From positions 12,011,473-12,075,472 of the forward strand of contig NC_066588.1 in assembly GCF_905475345.1 (NCBI RefSeq): a stretch of DNA of 64,000 bases. The letters run 5' to 3'. Positions 25,757-36,738 of the stretch are shown here, piece after piece (the first letter of the stretch is position 1; each line of letters starts with the position of its first letter). Source of the DNA: Vespula vulgaris (Eukaryota; Arthropoda; Insecta; Hymenoptera; Vespidae). The notes beneath the pieces are model-generated. The model worked only from the letters and a program-made list of their open reading frames with translations, was not told where the DNA came from and searched no databases. The translations under genes were made by a program, and so were the position numbers.

Positions 25757-28262
25757 GTGAAAGGACGTTTATTCGTGGCATGTCTAATCGTGAAAGTTTG
25801 ACGATTGATTAGATTACTGCTAGTCGATCGAATGAGATTGGTAATTAATAGACTTATCATTGTCAAATATATCAGGTAATGTGAGGTCTATGAGATGCAT
25901 TTATGTTCTAAAGGTTTTTAAGTTTCTTTTCTTTTGTTTTTTTGTAAAATTATTTACACCAGCTTACATCAGAAAACTGAAATTATTTTTCTTATTATTC
26001 ATCTAAACTTTTCTAAATACATATACATTTTATACGACATTGATGCTATGATTGCATGACCACTATGAATTATTCTTCAGGTACTTTTTTATTTATCCGT
26101 TGGAAAATCGTTGATGCAAAAGCCACGCGATTGAAAAATGAGCGACTACAGAGAGTGTCCTTCAACATTGTCAGGCAATCTTGACACGTGATGACGACAT
26201 GAACGGTGCTTTCATTCCATCAATTATCGAAATGACTGAAACACAGATGCCGTTTTTTAGTTTTTCAATATTGAAACGAAACAGCAGTCAAAGCAATGTT
26301 CAAGTTTCAATGCGTCAAGTTTTCTAAAAAATAATTAGAAAATTTATAAAAATTAAATGCACGTCAATGCATAAATAATTTAGTTTCTTAACTAAATTAA
26401 TTTGAATTTTAAGCATGGACTATAAGGGATATCTATATGGAAACGTTTAGATACGATTATATATTGCATTTGTTAAATTCTTTAAAATAAGATTCGTTCG
26501 AGTGCGAAAAACGAATTTTACGTTCGTTTAATATTTACAAAACGATTTGAAACTTTCGGCGAATTTTTTTCATCGCGAACATTATAAATAGAGCAAATAT
26601 ATATGTAATATCTTGTACGATCGAACATTATTCAAAATCATTATCATTACATCTAATTTCATTGGAAATGAAAGTATCCGATCTTTGATCTTAGATCACT
26701 TTTCATTATCTTCCTTCATCTTTCAAAGATTTTTTTATTTTTTATTATTTTGATGATTTTAAATCAATGCAAATCAAAGTCGGGAAAGAATTATTAGATT
26801 ACAGAGAACGACGTGAAGATATTGTAAATGTTTCGATAGAATAGAAAAGGAAACGAAACAGCTGATCTTTAATTTGCATACTTATCCAATATTTGTATTA
26901 TCGTCGGTGAAAAAAAAGTTTCTTATAGAACAAAAGTTCTATAACGAGATTAGAAAAATAAAAAATTTGTATTATTTTTGTAAGATTTATAAAATAAAAA
27001 GAGAGATAGTCGTGTTTCGAAGTAGAGTCATTAAACGATAATAATATTAATTTAATTAACTCTATAGAAGCGCATGGTTCTGTTAATATTAATTTAATTA
27101 ATTCGTTTAAAGTATATATATGGAATAAGGAGTATCATTTTTATTACGCATAATCATATTGCGTTTGAACGTATTATTCATAAATCATTTTATCAAATTG
27201 CCAGGAGATACTAGATGGCTTTCGTATAATTGAAACACTAGTATCACTCATAATGTAGAAGGACCTTCGTTAAGCACGATGGAAAAAAAATTAATGCAAA
27301 ATATGCGAATTGAACGAGAACGTCGAAGCTTGGATACGTAATTTTGATGACGCTAGCAGTAGTAGGTCGTAGGCTTCGGTCGACATTACATTGATGGCAC
27401 GATATAATTGAAATACTATTACGAGAAGTAATATTGTTAAATTATGTGGACTACTAACCAAATGGAAAGTGTTGAACGCGTAAAGTCAATTTTATATGCT
27501 AATGCGATGCAAGTGACGTCATATCGTACGTTAACAATTTTCGTGTTACACCGAGAGTATCGTTCTGAAAGTCCGAATATCTCGTTCGTAAATTAACGAA
27601 ATGAAAACAGCAGCAGGTGAAACGTGTACGTATATATCGCCGGTTTACAATTAAGTAAAGTGCATTTTAAATTATAGAAATGAAACGACGAACGATCGAT
27701 TTAATCGAAAGACTAAAAATCAAATCACGGAATTAATTTATTATACTCGCTCATTATTTTAATTTTTTATTTTTTATTTCTTACTTTTCTTTTCTCTTTC
27801 GTCAACCAATTATGATCTCAAAATATGCTGAAAAGTATAATCGATTATATAAAAATGCTTGCGTTTTAATAAATGTACTTAAACAATTTCACTGTATTAA
27901 TTCATTTCAAAAAAAAAAAAAAAGGAAAAAAGAAGAAAGAGAATCGGAAGAGAAGAGTATTCCTCTTGCACTTATCAACAGAAAGAAAGAAAAGAAAGAA
28001 AAACTTAATTTATGCCAAAGGAGACTTTACGAAGTTATATCCGCTTCACTCGTTTCTAAAGTATCCGTGAGTTCGTCCATTCGCCCAGTTTAACAAGACC
28101 AGTTTCACGTGCTAACTCGTGCGACGATGTTCAAATGTGCGAAACGTGAGTTTTGCCCGTCTTTACTATAAATCCTAACGTAGACACTAATTGCACTGCG
28201 TGTAATGAAAGATAAGTACAAATAACGTGACTACATTCTAAATAAAACTCATCGAGTATATA
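25755..28262. other. AT-rich stretch, no gene seen
   Basis: Very AT-rich. A slightly GC-richer segment at 26100..26330 and another at 27300..27620 were read in both directions without finding a recognisable protein or mobile element. Confidence 0.45.
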
Positions 28263-28278
28263 CATATAATTACATACA

Positions 28279-28339
<61 letters not shown>
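28263..28339. repeat. ACAT then TA dinucleotide tract
   Basis: ACATACAT repeats merge into a pure (TA)n of about 25 units. The tract is self-complementary and could form cruciform DNA. Confidence 0.9.
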
Positions 28340-28342
<3 letters not shown>

Positions 28343-28481
28343 GAAAGCTAGCGAAGACAAAATTTTGTAAAGATAAGAATTACTCTTTATTTATTAATTC
28401 ATAATTTCAGAGATCGATGAAACAAAACAGAAGAGAATTAAAATATTGCGAAATAAGCAAACTTTAAATATTCACAATATT

Positions 28482-28482
28482 G

Positions 28483-28526
<44 letters not shown>
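28482..28526. repeat. ATT trinucleotide tract
   Basis: About 14 TTA/ATT units in a row in an AT-rich region. It encodes only poly-Ile in an implausible ORF. Confidence 0.9.
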
Positions 28527-29756
28527 TCGAATAAATTTTCTACTTTTCTGTAAATGAGACTAAACGATTCAGTCTTTTTTTCTTTCCTCCTCATTTTTTT
28601 TCTCGCAAGGTAGAGAGAAAAGAAAAAGAAATAGAAACAACGTAACTGCGTTCCAACAGTTCCTACAGGAAGGAACAATAATTACGTACTTCCACGCGTA
28701 GACTCTATTACGATTTATCGCTTATCCCGGAGTTCCTTCCAAGAGTTAATCGCAGTTTGGGTCCTTCGATAGTATACTAGCTAAAGCTACTACCAGCATT
28801 GCTCTCACCCTTCGTGTGTTCTTCCCCGGAAAGGATGTGATGCCGGTAGATAGATATACGAACCTTTAGGTGATTACTTTTCGTAGTTACTACGTCGTTT
28901 CTCTCGTATCAAGTCGATGCATTTTCTCGGCTACGACGCGTGCAATTACTTACCCCACCGTTAGCGCCATTAGATAGCACCTTTTGTAAGGAGGGCTTTG
29001 AAAAAGAAGTTAAAAGAAGATTTTCGTTGATGTCGAGAAAGGGATGAGAGATCGAAAGATTACTTCCAAAAATGGAAGAGAGAGAAAGAGAGAGATGAAA
29101 CATGCGAATAGAGCGAAGATAAGACTACAGTACAGAGGGAGTCTTTCCCGAAGCTCGATTATGATATAAAGTCGTTGGTGTGAGCCAAGTGAGGAGGCTG
29201 GAGAGGGATGAACACCCCTCTTGATTGAGTCGCCACCTCCATCGTGCCGTGAACACATGTGCTGGTGGCAACGCTCTGATTGGAAGCCAGATGGGCTCTT
29301 CAGCCTCTTACCTTCGCACAAATCGGTACCTTCTTTTTCTTCTTTTTCTTTTTCTTTTTCTTTTTTTTCTCTTCTCTTCTATCTCCTCTTCTCTTTCTTT
29401 CTAGCTCGGATACTTCCTCTATTTCGAAATACTCGAAAATCCTCGATGAAACATCGAAGGTATGGGTTCTCGAGTTTTCTTCACTGCTGAATTTTTCGAA
29501 ATATGTCCCACGACAGACTCGATTGAAACAATAGATACGTTGATCGACGATATTTTCAAGGAGTACGATATTTCATTCGATTCGAGTTTTGAATTCTGAT
29601 CGTCGGTGAAGATAACAGAGAGACAGGAAATCGGGAGATTTTCTAAAGGGAATTTCGTCCTCATCAATTCTATTCCTCTTTCTAAAACTTGCGGCAGTTT
29701 AGACGCGTTCAAAGTACTCTGTATAGCTCGAACGGCTTAACTTTATGGAAAGTTAT

Positions 29757-29819
29757 GTGTGTGTGTGTATATAATATATATATATATATATATATACATA
29801 TATGCGTATATATGTATGT

Positions 29820-29864
<45 letters not shown>

Positions 29865-29870
29865 TATTTG
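29757..29870. repeat. GT then TA-rich tract
   Basis: GTGTGTGT is followed by two (TA)n runs separated by ATACATATGCG. Low-complexity DNA; the YIYIYI ORFs here are phantom. Confidence 0.85.
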
Positions 29871-30297
29871 TCTGTGTATACGAAGAAAATGGGTAGGTAC
29901 CTAGTGAAAATCTTCGCGCTTTACATTTAATATGATTTCTCGAACTTTTAGGAGAAAACTTCTCCCGTATCCGTTCTTCGTAGGAATACCGAGGACAGTT
30001 AGAATACATTAACGTATTGGTGTATGAAAAACTTTCCTTGGTTTATCCGGACTTGGAGAGATGCCGTTATATTGAGGCAGCAGGAATAATATTATAGAAA
30101 AAAATATTTAACAGTTGTTCGTGTGGCGTTACGCCTATGATTTTTCTTTTCTCTGCGTCTGGGTTGCGATTTGTCCATTCGATTTGATTCTTTAGTTTCC
30201 TATTTTTTTTTATTTTTCATACGATGATATACACGCGTGTATTATTGTCTTTCATCCCCCTTCTGTTTCACTTCATCTAAGGAAGAAAAAAAAGGGC

Positions 30298-30340
<43 letters not shown>

Positions 30341-30341
30341 G
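30298..30341. repeat. GAAA tetranucleotide tract
   Basis: About eleven GAAA units, pure. Confidence 0.9.
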
Positions 30342-30558
30342 ACATAGCCATTGTTTGAAAATAATAAGCCATCTCGACGATAAGAAATCTGCCGAGCTCT
30401 AGGTGTCTCTCACCTGTATCCGCTTAAGCTCTTGGCACTATAGCGCGATCTTTACTCTCGGTTTGTCGCGTCTGAAAGAGAAAACGGCACTCCTTGTTCG
30501 TCGCTCCCTCATTTTTCCTCGCGGTAACGAGAGTTCGAGAAGAAAGGAAAGATGAAGA

Positions 30559-30589
30559 GTGAGAGAGAGAGAGAGAAAGACAGAAAGAT

Positions 30590-30628
<39 letters not shown>
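30559..30628. repeat. GA-CA-GA compound microsatellite
   Basis: A GA run, then (CA)n at about 30591..30605, then GA again. Confidence 0.85.
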
Positions 30629-31860
30629 ATGAAAAAGATAAAACGAGTACTCCTCGGATCTATTAAGAATGGTTTTGACGGTTGACTGAAAGACGGGCGA
30701 GAATAAGAGAGCCACTAACGAAGCCTCGCTTCCGGCAATTAGCCGTTTCGTCTGATGACTACTACTCGAGTTTATTTAACTCCAACACCCGAAGGTGCTA
30801 TCCGAATCCGGTTGAAGGCCCGTAGTGCAGTAGCGCTTTCTTTAATCCCGTATTTACGAGGACTTGGAATTAGAATGCCAAGCTAGTCCAGTTTAGCCCT
30901 TTTAGATTTTGTGTTCGTTGTTAAAAGTAGTTTCGAACGGTGCACCACTACTAGCAGTGCACTATTCAGTCCGAGAATTCTTCGATCTTATCGTAGAATC
31001 GGTGAAAGGAGGGTGGGAGGAAGGGCGGGCCAAGGAGTCGAAGGGAGTGTCGTCCAATTTAAAGAGAACTTTTTCTCGAAACGTCCGAGCTCAACAGAGA
31101 GAAGAAAATAGAAAGTAAGCGGGCTTGTTAGGATGTCCAGATCGAGCAGGATGAGCTTCGAAGGTGTTCGGATAGCTCGGAGATATACAGTCGGAGTAAG
31201 AGAGGAGAGTCATGGTTTGGGGAACTGTACCCGTCGGCAGTCCCCAGGGGAGGTAGCGGCAGCCTTGTTGCAAGCTAGAGCTAGCCTGTGGTCGCTGGCT
31301 TGTTAGATCCAGTTTGGGGTTGGTGGCCATCCGAGGAGGGGGTTAGCCTTTGGAGGAGGGCGGTACTCTTCAGTAGACCGCAATCGGGTATGCAATTTAC
31401 GTGGTGTCCGACCTTCGCGGCCCTCTTCCAGCCCTCCTTTCTACCTTTGCGTGTCAAACCACCCTCGTACGACCGTCCATCCCAACACATGTATTCGCAC
31501 TTACACTAGAATTAGCCATATCAAGGGCTTAGCTTAGCTTCGTCAGGAGAAAGGGACACCGATGTTGCCAGATTTTCTATGACACGCAACAGAGGAATCG
31601 TCATGCGGAATCGGAGAGTCAAAAGGTGGTATTGGTGAAACGGAAAAGGAAAACCGTGGCCTGTCGGGAGCAGAAGCCTCGACGACGTCTAAGCAAGCAT
31701 TGGGTTTCTTCCTTCTCGATAGTAAGCCAAGAGAAGCTTGAGATTTCATATGGTCGAGAGCTTATCAGCGTCGGTAATGACGCGCAGGAAATTGAAGGCG
31801 GAAGCAGATGGAACGCCCTGGGGAAGTGGTATAAGAGCCACGATGAATAACGTACCCGTT

Positions 31861-32043
31861 CGGAGACCCCGTCGAGACTTTAAAACCGTTTCCATTTCTA
31901 TCGCTCACTAGTTTCGAAACGATCGATATATTCGATTCTTCCTTTCGGTTTATTTAATACGAAATAAAATTTAGTAGGTATTTCGACATGTCCATAGCGA
32001 ATGTATTCATACGTTCTATATCCAATTATCTAAAAATAAAAGA

Positions 32044-32075
<32 letters not shown>

Positions 32076-34598
32076 TAATAAATAATAAGAAAATTTGGAA
32101 TATTCAATAATTAATTATTTTTTACTGTTAATTACATCGCATCATAGATTGTATTGATTTAAAAAATCTATCTAATATATATTTTGTATTCTAATCGAAT
32201 ATAACTGGTTTTGGAGATAAAAAATTAGCAATTTGTGTTTATTAAGGTTTCTATTTTTAATTTCGTGCTTTTGAAGTTTACAAAATTCTTTTAAATTCTA
32301 CGTCCCATATATATATAAGTACACATTTATTCTTGGAAAAGTTAAAGCTCTCTTTTTATCGCTTAAATCGAAATAGTTCAACTCTCAGGTGTCGGATCTC
32401 AGGTCGTGCGACACGTTCCAATGTAAATGTCAGGATAGGGCGGTAAGACCTTAGCGTAATGCTCATGTAAATCGGTCGAGGTTGCACCGAATGCCGAGAC
32501 CAGTAGCATAATTCGCTCAATTTACAAGCATTATCGCGAACGTTGCATTTAATCGCGGAGAATTAGATTACACCGACGGACAAACGTTTCTACGTCAAAT
32601 AGATAGTGCCATATAGGTGGGTACTCCGAATGTACTCATATAGTATTTAGAAGTACTTACGATGGTTTTATCGATTCGTGAATCGAGAATCACAGAGCGA
32701 AAAAGAAAGAGAGATCATCTCGACTAAACTGATAGAAAAAATTGTAAAGCGCACTTCGATGTTAATTTTATAATAATAAATTAAAAGCAAGAATACTGAC
32801 AAAAAATAGACTTATCGTGAAACTTTTCTATGATATTCATATTTTTATTTCAGTATGATAAGTTGAGATAAAATCGTTTGAAGGAATATAGAAACTTGTT
32901 TCCCGCTTACCTCGTTTAAGATACAATATATCGAAATATTGAAACAATACTTAATAATCTTGTTGCAAATTAAATTTCAAATCGAGTGATTTCCCGAAGA
33001 ATAAAAAGTTAATTTGATCAATGAAGTCATGTTTATTGTATGAATAAAAATTATTCTTTTTATATCAGCGAAGGAAACCTGCGTTATAAAAAAATAAATT
33101 TCCGATATAAAAAGATAAATAATATTTTATAATAATGATATTATATGAAATTAAATAATAATTCAGAAAAATATTTTTCTATAATTTACAAACAATAATA
33201 ATAATTTTGGACCCTAGTCGAAATATAATTAAAATGAAGGTAATAGAATCGAATAAACGAAAACAAATAAACATTAAAATATCTATTTATTATATGAGCA
33301 TCTTTTATGACATATTGTTGCTTATATAATCGATGTTAGTAAAATATAAACGATATTAGTAAAATAGTGAGCAAAAATTATTTTTATCGGGATAGCAAAG
33401 TCCAATTAGAAGCAAAATTTGTAAAATATATGAATGACAAATGTATTCATACATTTATACTCTTCATGTGTATCAACATAAATTTATTGAAATTTCATAA
33501 GAGAGTAAATAAAAAATAATTTGTTAAATTAGAATCGAGATACAATAGTCGAACAAATTTAAAGATTAAAAAAAAAGATAACGAAGAACTTCCCGAAATG
33601 CGTGAAAAGCAAATTCAGCGGCATAAACATTGTCATTAACAACATCATTGTATTTGATTACGAAATGATTTAAGATTTCAAAGGAAAAGAAGCCGTATCT
33701 GTGAAACTTTTTAAAGGGGTGTTCAACGTCGAAATATAAGGTTTTCTTAACGTCACGCGATCGGCAATAATTGCTTCGATAGTTTGATAATTAGAAACAA
33801 CCTATCACGTATCTTCTTTTTTGATATTTGATACATGTATCGATTATCTCAGAAGATGAAAACAAATTTCTCGCTATGAATTTGAAAAAGAATATCAAAA
33901 ATATTTGATATAAATTATTTAATATCGCACATCGTTCAGATAGTCATCGAAGATCCATTGATAAATGGAACCATTGATAACGGAGAAAGTTTTTCATATT
34001 GATATAGACTGAGGATATTAACAGAATTGAAAAATGGCAACAATTCGAAAGAATAGCAGGTTCCAGTGAATTGTTGAATGTTTTGATGAAACGAGAGTAT
34101 TGGTACTTGTTTAAATTTATTTTGTAAATCTAGACGAAATAAACAATTCGTACTGATATCGATATCTTATCGTCCGTTCATACGACAAACGAAAAATCCT
34201 AATAAAAGATCGTGTTATGTCAAAAAAGGTAACCTACGTGCTAGTTTTACGCGCACGTTCCGAACACGTCGTCATCGTTGTCATTGTCGTCGTTGTCGAC
34301 GTGCACCTACTTTCCTACGGATAAAATTTATGTATGGAAATATCCGCGTGAGCATTACGCATGTGGAATATCAAGACCAGCAGCTGGAGGCCCTCCTGTG
34401 ACGACACTTCGTAGGAAAATGTATTTTAGCGTGCACAGTCGAGGCGCTAAGGTGGAAATATCGCGTTCGAGCGACCCTTTTTCCCACTCCGCGATCTCTT
34501 CTTCCTTTAGCTACCCTTCCCAATACATGGAAACACAGCTCCTCCAGGCACGACTTTTTTCGACGAGCATAGGCATCGAGAAACTAGAAAAGGGAGAT

Positions 34599-34656
<58 letters not shown>

Positions 34657-34877
34657 TTTTTACATTCTCTTTCTCTATCTATCTCCTAGATGGTATGGAA
34701 ATCTCATGTTTTATACACGCACGAGATGACAGTTTTATGAGTGGAAGACAGATTGTAGAGGATATTCAAGAGGATTTGATCGGAGAGATATGCAAGTAAA
34801 TTATAACGAAAAAATATCGTTGAAAAGATGACGATGGTTTTAATAGATATTATTGAATTCTAAATTGAAAACAAGTG
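31861..34877. other. AT-rich stretch upstream of the secreted-protein locus
   Basis: Contains a TG run at 32050..32075, a moderately GC-rich unique patch at 32390..32600 and the GA tract at 34594. The ORF 34278..34799 spans that GA tract and is not credible. Confidence 0.45.
34594..34651. repeat. GA tract
   Basis: (GA)n with GATA interruptions, just upstream of the secreted-protein locus. It runs through a 173-codon ORF that I reject. Confidence 0.9.
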
Positions 34878-34903
34878 TTTATTATATATTATATATTTTT
34901 TAT
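34878..34903 (-). terminator. Candidate polyadenylation signals of the mucin-like gene
   Basis: Two TTTATT motifs (AATAAA on the minus strand), at 34878..34883 and 34898..34903, lie about 220 to 245 bases beyond the minus-strand stop at 35123. Their distance mirrors that of the partner gene. AT-rich sequence makes chance hits likely, so confidence is modest. Confidence 0.3.
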
Positions 34904-35122
34904 TCACACGAAAGCATTATAAAGTATTTAATAGCAATCCTAGAAATATTACAGTTTTAGAAATATATATAAATGCCTAGTTAGATTCCAATTGTTCATC
35001 ATAATACTGGCTATATTAATTGTTTCTTTTTTTTTTTTGTAAATTATGGAAGATAGCTATTATAATAAGCGGTAAATAGTGTTAGACTATGTGGAAGATT
35101 TAGATGAAAATTATGATGAAGA

Positions 35123-36087
35123 TTATGTGGTAGATACAACTTCAATTGTAGTAGATTCAATAGTAGATGCAGTGGTAGATGGAGAACTAGATGCAGTAGA
35201 AGATTCAGAAGTAGATTCAGAAGTAGATTCAGAAGTAGATTCAGCGATAGATTCAGTAGATTGTGCAGAGGTAGATGGAGTACTGGATGCAGTAGAAGAT
35301 GCAGCGGTAGATGCAGAGGTAGGTTCAGTGGTAGATTCAGCGGAAGAGTCAGTGTTGGATTCATCGGAAGATTCAGTGGTAGAGCTAGTAGAAGTACTAC
35401 TCAAAACTGTTGTTGATTTGGTACTGTCAGATGATGTTGTACTAGTTCCAACACTTTGTGATACTACATTTGTACTTGATTGAACAGTAGGTTGAACAGT
35501 AGAAGTCGATGATTTGTGATGGAATCTGTGATGAGGTCTGTGATGAAGTCTGTGATGAGGTCTGTGATGAGGTTCATCACGAGACGAATGTGGAAATAGT
35601 GAAAATAGTGGAAAAATTCGGAACGGTCTGAATGGTTTACGTTCAGCCGGCTTAGATTCAACTGATTTAGATCCACCTGATTCAGATCCATCTGGTTTAG
35701 TTTCGGATGGTCCAGGTCTGCCTGATCCAGATCTACCTGGTTGCGAAATTGCTTCGTCTGGTAGAATTCCAAAATTGAATTCGAATTTCGCTTCTGGTTG
35801 AATGCTTTCGATGCGAAATGGTGAAAGCTGCCGTCTTTGTCGACCAAGTCCAACGTTAAATGAGGCATTTTTAGAAATCTGCTTAATGTAATAAAAGTAA
35901 TTTTAAATAGGAGTAACTTTTGTTTTTATTCTATATGGTTCATATTATCTGATATATAATTATCTGATGATGTAAACTTACCTCAAAAGGAAATAGGGAC
36001 AAGCTTTTTCCAAAGTTGAAAACAAAATCCAATTGTGCCGAGGCACAAGTCACAATGCCAAATAGGCATATTACGGAAATCTGCATG
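35123..36087 (-). CDS. Secreted Ser/Thr-rich mucin-like protein, first exon frameshifted (2 exons, about 286 aa)
   Basis: Exon 1 is 36087..35983 or 35982 on the minus strand, followed by a GTAAGT donor at 35981. Exon 2 is 35878..35123 after a TTAAGCAG acceptor, and the intron is 103 bp. Exon 2 is fully open for 251 codons in the frame that joins exon 1 in phase 0. Exon 1 starts MQISVICLF and continues GIVTCASAQLDFVFNFGKSL only if one base of the AAAA run at 36060..36063 is ignored. Read as given, the ATG frame ends after 34 codons. The joined product would have a signal peptide cleaved near ASA/Q, an NAS glycosylation sequon, an RQRR proprotein-convertase-like site, a Gly/Ser/Pro/Lys-rich linker (QPGRSGSGRPGPSETKP), an FRPFRIFPLFSLFP patch, five HH repeats (PHHRPHHRLHHRPHHRFHHK), and a tail of about 130 residues rich in Ser/Thr/Glu (ESTSESTSEST). 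Such a tail is typical of O-glycosylated secreted proteins. Family not recognised. The frameshift may be an assembly error or a real lesion. Confidence 0.7.
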
Positions 36088-36132
36088 ATTGCTAGTTTTC
36101 TATTCTAATTCTGCTATACTACATCGATCGTA

Positions 36133-36142
36133 GTATATATAC
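36133..36142 (-). promoter_or_regulatory. TATA box (GTATATATAC) of the mucin-like gene
   Basis: The palindromic GTATATATAC lies about 46 to 55 bases upstream of the minus-strand ATG at 36087. This implies a very short 5' leader of roughly 20 bases, as in the divergent partner. An intact promoter upstream of a frameshifted first exon suggests the locus is, or recently was, expressed. Confidence 0.5.
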
Positions 36143-36677
36143 CCTTCTCATGAATGAAAAGTAATTAATTTTGAAGAAGATAAATTTTAATACGTCAATC
36201 GATCATTGGACAATAATCAACTATTAAAAATACTTGTTTCGCAATTATTACGAAGCCAAGTCTGCAGAAAGCTATCATTCATGTCAATAATAATGATATC
36301 ATGTTATGAAAAATGTTCTTTGATGCAATCGTTACAACATATGTTAAATAACTAATTTATTGTTTTCAATTAAACGAGTTAATTTTGAAGAATTAAAAAA
36401 ATAGATACAAAATAAAGTCATTATATTAAAAAATACAAACATTAAAAATATACAATAATTGTATTAAAATTATCACATATATGAAAAAGTAATAAGAATG
36501 ACATACTATTATTTGATGTTATATTCAAGTATGCGGAAAAGATCATTATTTCTGGAGTACAAATAATGTCATTATTTATCCTTCATGCGAGTATCATTGT
36601 TATTGGCATAATATATGGTACAACGTCATTAACGTTTGTCGATTGAATAATAAATTGATTTCTATTCACAAACTGCG

Positions 36678-36685
36678 TATAAATA
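36678..36685 (+). promoter_or_regulatory. TATA box (TATAAATA) of the silk-like gene
   Basis: TATAAATA lies 54 to 61 bases upstream of the ATG at 36739. Transcription would start near 36708 and give a leader of about 30 bases. The ATG context is CAACCATGA, a good insect start context. The site lies downstream of the alternative ATG at 36643, which argues for the 36739 start. Confidence 0.6.
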
Positions 36686-36738
36686 TCTCGCATGAATTTT
36701 CAAAATTCGGAAGTGAAATAAGAAACATCCAAGCAACC

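Larger units (their letters stand above)
28527..31860. other. Mixed stretch with a GC-rich unique block at 30.7-31.85 kb
   Basis: The block from about 30690 to 31850 is the most GC-rich non-repetitive sequence outside the silk-like gene. ORFs of 66 to 79 codons occur on both strands, for example 31091..31330 (-) beginning MATNPKLDLTSQRPQASSSL. No domain was recognised and the ORFs contradict each other. It could be a transcribed element, an exon or a regulatory island. Confidence 0.3.
36088..36738. promoter_or_regulatory. Shared divergent promoter region of the secreted-protein pair
   Basis: This 651-bp AT-rich region separates the start codons of two head-to-head genes, each with its own TATA box close to its start. 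It has a 14-base direct repeat, TTAATTTTGAAGAA, at 36165..36178 and 36379..36392, and several TCATTA/TAAT-type motifs. The layout suggests common control in one tissue. That is inference; no named transcription factor site is claimed. Confidence 0.55.

Noticed and set aside
34278..34799. 173-codon + ORF
   Set aside because: It runs through a GA microsatellite (EREREREREREI), has no recognisable domain and has mixed composition elsewhere.
35079..35483. 134-codon acidic + strand ORF (VDSEVDSEVDS)
   Set aside because: It is the antisense shadow of the Ser/Thr-rich exon of the minus-strand gene. That gene has a signal peptide, a matched splice phase and a TATA box.
35464..35868. Minus-strand ORF starting MPHLTLDLVDK
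   Set aside because: It is an alternative frame of the same exon, shorter and without a signal peptide. The phase-0 frame from the splice acceptor is open nearly twice as far.
36643..36738. In-frame upstream ATG extending the silk-like protein by 32 residues
   Set aside because: It lies upstream of the TATA box and would bury the signal peptide; 36739 gives a clean N-terminal signal.
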